This document shows positions 8,191 through 10,554 of a stretch of 10,554 nt of DNA, one piece after another (the first letter of the stretch is position 1; each line of letters opens with the position of its first letter). A model generated the notes under the pieces. It saw only the letters and a list, made by a program, of their open reading frames with translations, was not told the origin of the DNA and did no database searches. Origin of the DNA: Larix sibirica (taxonomy: Eukaryota; Streptophyta; Pinopsida; Pinales; Pinaceae); assembly GCA_004151065.3 (NCBI GenBank), contig NWUY0300009549.1:28696-39249 (forward strand). Reading direction: 5' to 3'. The position numbers and the translations under genes were made by a program.

Positions 8191-8227
8191 GCTAGCCACG
8201 GTGTTGTCTCTTCAACACAATGCTAGC
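8191..8227. repeat. Imperfect inverted repeat with terminal GCTAGC palindromes
   Basis: GCTAGC (8191-8196) and GTGTTG (8201-8206) on the left match CAACAC (8213-8218) and GCTAGC (8222-8227) on the right in mirror order. The loop is TCTCTT, and small unpaired bulges of four and three bases lie between the paired blocks. It begins about 54 bases after the G-box inverted repeat. It may be part of the same structured element or a chance stem. Confidence 0.5.
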
Positions 8228-8399
8228 GTTGTGATAATAAATGGGTATTAAATGTGGTAGTTGTTCACTTACCAATGAGCCCGGCTGAAATCAACTCCAC
8301 CGTTGAATTTGCTAAATCTAGAGATCTGATAGAACCCTAAAAATCATTCTGTAACAACATTGAAGCGAGTCAATAGACATTCACATTTTGTTGAGTAGA

Positions 8400-8934
8400 G
8401 GGTTTAGCATGAATCCGACAGGTCAAGTAGATTCTAGGGTTTTGCTAGAGCAGTTTCTCAGATTCAAACTTGAGACGTGCAAGTCCTTCAACCTGCAATA
8501 AGATGTTATAGTTGTGAAGTCGGGTCTGAGGATAGAAATTGCAGCAGTAAGAAAAATGTTGATAGAGTGAACCCTTTGATGGTTTTTCTGCGTGGGGTTG
8601 AGAGAATGTTGCTTAGAGTTTTACTATAGTCTAGTACCGTATCGAAGCTCCAATAGTGGTGGGAAAATCTCTCATCCAGGGGTTGAATGGATGGTTGCGT
8701 CGACCTAGCTTGCAGATGTATCTCTTTTGCACAGGTAATTACTCGCCTTACTCGTCCTTTATAGTTATCTACTGGAAGAGTAACATTCCTAAAATTACAA
8801 GTTTTTCATTGCACACAAATCGACATTTTGCATCCTATGCTTAACCTTGAATATGTTGTTTGTCAGGTAAATTTTCGACGAAGTATTAGTTACCTGGGAC
8901 TTTGACGGAGGAGTTTCGGTTTAACCACCAGTAA
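8400..8934 (+). other. Possible relic or unrecognised transcribed locus with splice-like signals
   Basis: An ATG at 8409 opens a 30-codon frame ending in TAA; the same frame is then open for a further 22 codons. Another short frame runs from 8656. At 8735 there is a donor-like sequence (ACAG/GTAATT), then an AT-rich stretch of 132 bases ending in an acceptor-like TTGTTTGTCAG at 8866. A short segment follows, ending at a second donor-like CCA/GTAAGTAT (8931). The drop in GC between 8735 and 8866 resembles a small plant intron. No frame is long and no protein family is recognised, so this could be a non-coding transcript, a broken gene, or chance. Confidence 0.2.
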
Positions 8935-8939
8935 GTATC

Positions 8940-10554
8940 GGTGGTACCCTATCTCATGGGTTCTCCTGGATTCGATCTTGGTCGATGGTTGAACATGTCG
9001 ACAGAGTTTTTTTTTGGAACATTTGTTTCCTGGCCATGGTTTTCATCCAACCTAAACTTTTGGAAACACTAAAGGAATCCTACTGCTAGGGTTCTAGCTA
9101 GCGTAGATGATGTAATTTCTTTCAGTAAATTTTAGTTGTCAGTATTTTGTCAAGGATGTACTTGACAGGGATAAACTCTCGTCTTTTGAATTACAGTAAT
9201 AAATGTTTAAACTTTTGCTTCATCGATGATGAATGGATACTTGTCTTGTACATAGTGCATGGTTGTATTAATTCACCTCTGTGATCAGATATTCTATGAT
9301 ATGCAAAAGAAAGAAAAATAGGTCTTAAATATGTATAAAATTAAACTCGTAAAAAGCTTCTAATAGAAAACTGTGTAATGTCTCTTTCGTTTTCTAAAAC
9401 AAATAGCTAATAGTTTGATAAGTCGAAAGTTTACACTTGATGGTTTTCTTTATGCATAAAAAGTCATTAAAAGTGCTGGGATAAAATAGAATTACGAATC
9501 TGAGTTTTGGGTTTGAGAAACAGAACGAAAATAAAAATAGTTCAAACTTGGATTTACGAAAAAAATAGTTTTTAAAAGAAACAGGCTATTTAGCCGTGAA
9601 CTAGTAATGTTTGCAATCGTAATTCTGAGTTTGCTACTTGTGCAAAAACAACGTTATTTTAATGAATCTATTTACCATGGGTCTCGATAGCTATCTAGGA
9701 TTTGAAACTAGGTCTTTAAACTACTGTTCAATAATGAGGTCGAGAGCAGAGGTTCCAAGTCCTAGTTTGAGTTTGGAAATAAGATGATAGAGAACAACAA
9801 TACATCTCTGTACTCGAGACTTAACCTGTGTATCAAAAGTTGCACTGTAGTGTATGTTTTCTTGCTAGGGTTTGAACAAATTATACCTTCGGATAAGTGA
9901 AGTTATTTGATGTGTAAACATCTGGTTTGTACTCTCAGTCTTGTGAGAACTTAGGGTTTGATACCACTGTGCAAATATTAAATAAATGAAATCGGAAGTG
10001 ACATTTAGTGAAGAATCAATATGTGTATAATTATAATCAAACCTGTATAGAGATAAATTTTTGCAGCTGCTAAAATTCATAAATCTAAATGCTTTGATAA
10101 AAAAAAACATGACATGTGAAATATTGAAATGCATGTGATCACTATCTGTATTAGATCGAGTTTAAAAGAAATATATATATCTGTGCAGGAGAAAACTATG
10201 TTTTTCCTTCATGTGTTAATTAAATGAATTCTTCACTGTTGTTGATCCTATGCTATAATGCTTATTGGGCTTAAATATAGGACATGATGCTAACAAGAAC
10301 ACTACTACAATCACCTTTCCAATCAATGGCATTCTTCCTATCACTTATCTTCCTTAAATTACTTCTCTGTACTGGAGTATGATGCAGAGAACAACATGAG
10401 GAAAAACACAGAGAAGGATTCTATTATATCATTTTATTCAATCATTCAGTCTTTTTAAAAGAAACATAATCCTTTCAGAAAGTAAAACAAGAATTAACAG
10501 AAGAACAGGTGGAGCCTAAACCAGTAGATAAATGGAAAAACACCCAAGAAGCCT
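8940..10554. other. AT-rich intergenic DNA without a supportable gene
   Basis: This stretch has scattered A and T runs (for example a T9 run near 9008-9015) and no long frame with recognisable motifs. A minus-strand open frame at 9865-10134 (89 codons) is low-complexity, rich in Phe, Ser and Tyr, and looks like AT-rich chance coding. A primer-binding-site-like match is listed separately. Nothing else is recognised up to the window end. Confidence 0.55.
9955..9968 (-). other. Possible initiator-Met-tRNA primer-binding-site-like sequence (LTR element relic)
   Basis: On the minus strand the sequence reads GTGGTATCAAACCC. Its core TGGTATCA matches the first eight bases of the plant copia primer-binding site (TGGTATCAGAGC), which pairs with the 3' end of initiator Met tRNA; the match then diverges. 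It is preceded on that strand by GCACA, which could be an LTR end (CA). No matching LTR start, gag or pol was found, so this is either a worn relic or a chance match. Confidence 0.22.

Noticed and set aside
9865-10134. Minus-strand open frame of 89 codons.
   Set aside because: Its AT-rich codon content and lack of any motif fit a chance frame in AT-rich DNA.
1-10554. CRISPR arrays, bacterial operons, phage genes, rRNA or intact tRNA genes.
   Set aside because: No regularly spaced repeats, no cas or phage motifs, and no intact cloverleaf were seen; the LINE and the composition indicate a plant nuclear genome.

Overview
The window looks like nuclear genomic DNA of a seed plant. The evidence is a plant-type L1 (LINE) retrotransposon with a C-terminal RNase H domain, AT-rich repeat-derived flanks, no densely packed prokaryote-style genes, and one ambiguous base (N at 7587), as in a draft assembly. 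The sequence alone does not identify the species.

Positions 1-5193 hold a decayed plus-strand L1-type LINE whose 5' end lies outside the window. ORF1 (to 894) is the nucleic-acid-binding gag-like protein. It is present from just after its DUF4283-like region, carries a CCHC zinc knuckle, and has one frameshift. ORF2 (894-5008) has the standard order: AP-type endonuclease, reverse transcriptase, zf-RVT zinc-binding domain, RNase H. The two ORFs overlap by one base in a UAAUG stop/start. ORF2 has six in-frame stops (1326, 1794, 1938, 2643, 3659, 4067) and one 1-base deletion in a G run (3288-3291). Catalytic residues are also substituted in all three enzyme domains: Asp to Lys in the endonuclease SDH motif, Asp to Ala twice in the RT active site, and Glu to Lys in RNase H. 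The copy cannot encode active proteins. A short 3' region ends in a T-run/CGCGGG/A-run that I take as the likely 3' terminus.

Positions 5194-5350 may hold a minus-strand tRNA-derived SINE, judged only from degenerate A and B boxes. From 5350 to about 7600 the plus strand is pyrimidine-rich, with several unrecognised open frames and no gene I can support. Positions 7370-7990 are AT-rich, with two small perfect hairpins.

Positions 7990-8950 are less AT-rich. They contain two imperfect inverted repeats; one pairs G-box cores and TTGAC cores in mirror order. Further along are splice-site-like signals around an AT-rich 132-base stretch. This could be a relic or an unrecognised transcript locus, but no protein is recognisable.

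Positions 8950-10554 are AT-rich and carry no gene I can support. One short minus-strand match resembles an initiator-Met-tRNA primer-binding site of an LTR element.

I found no convincing evidence for a previously undescribed system. The most informative items are the UAAUG ORF junction, the paired Asp-to-Ala changes in the RT, and the structured region at 8034-8227.
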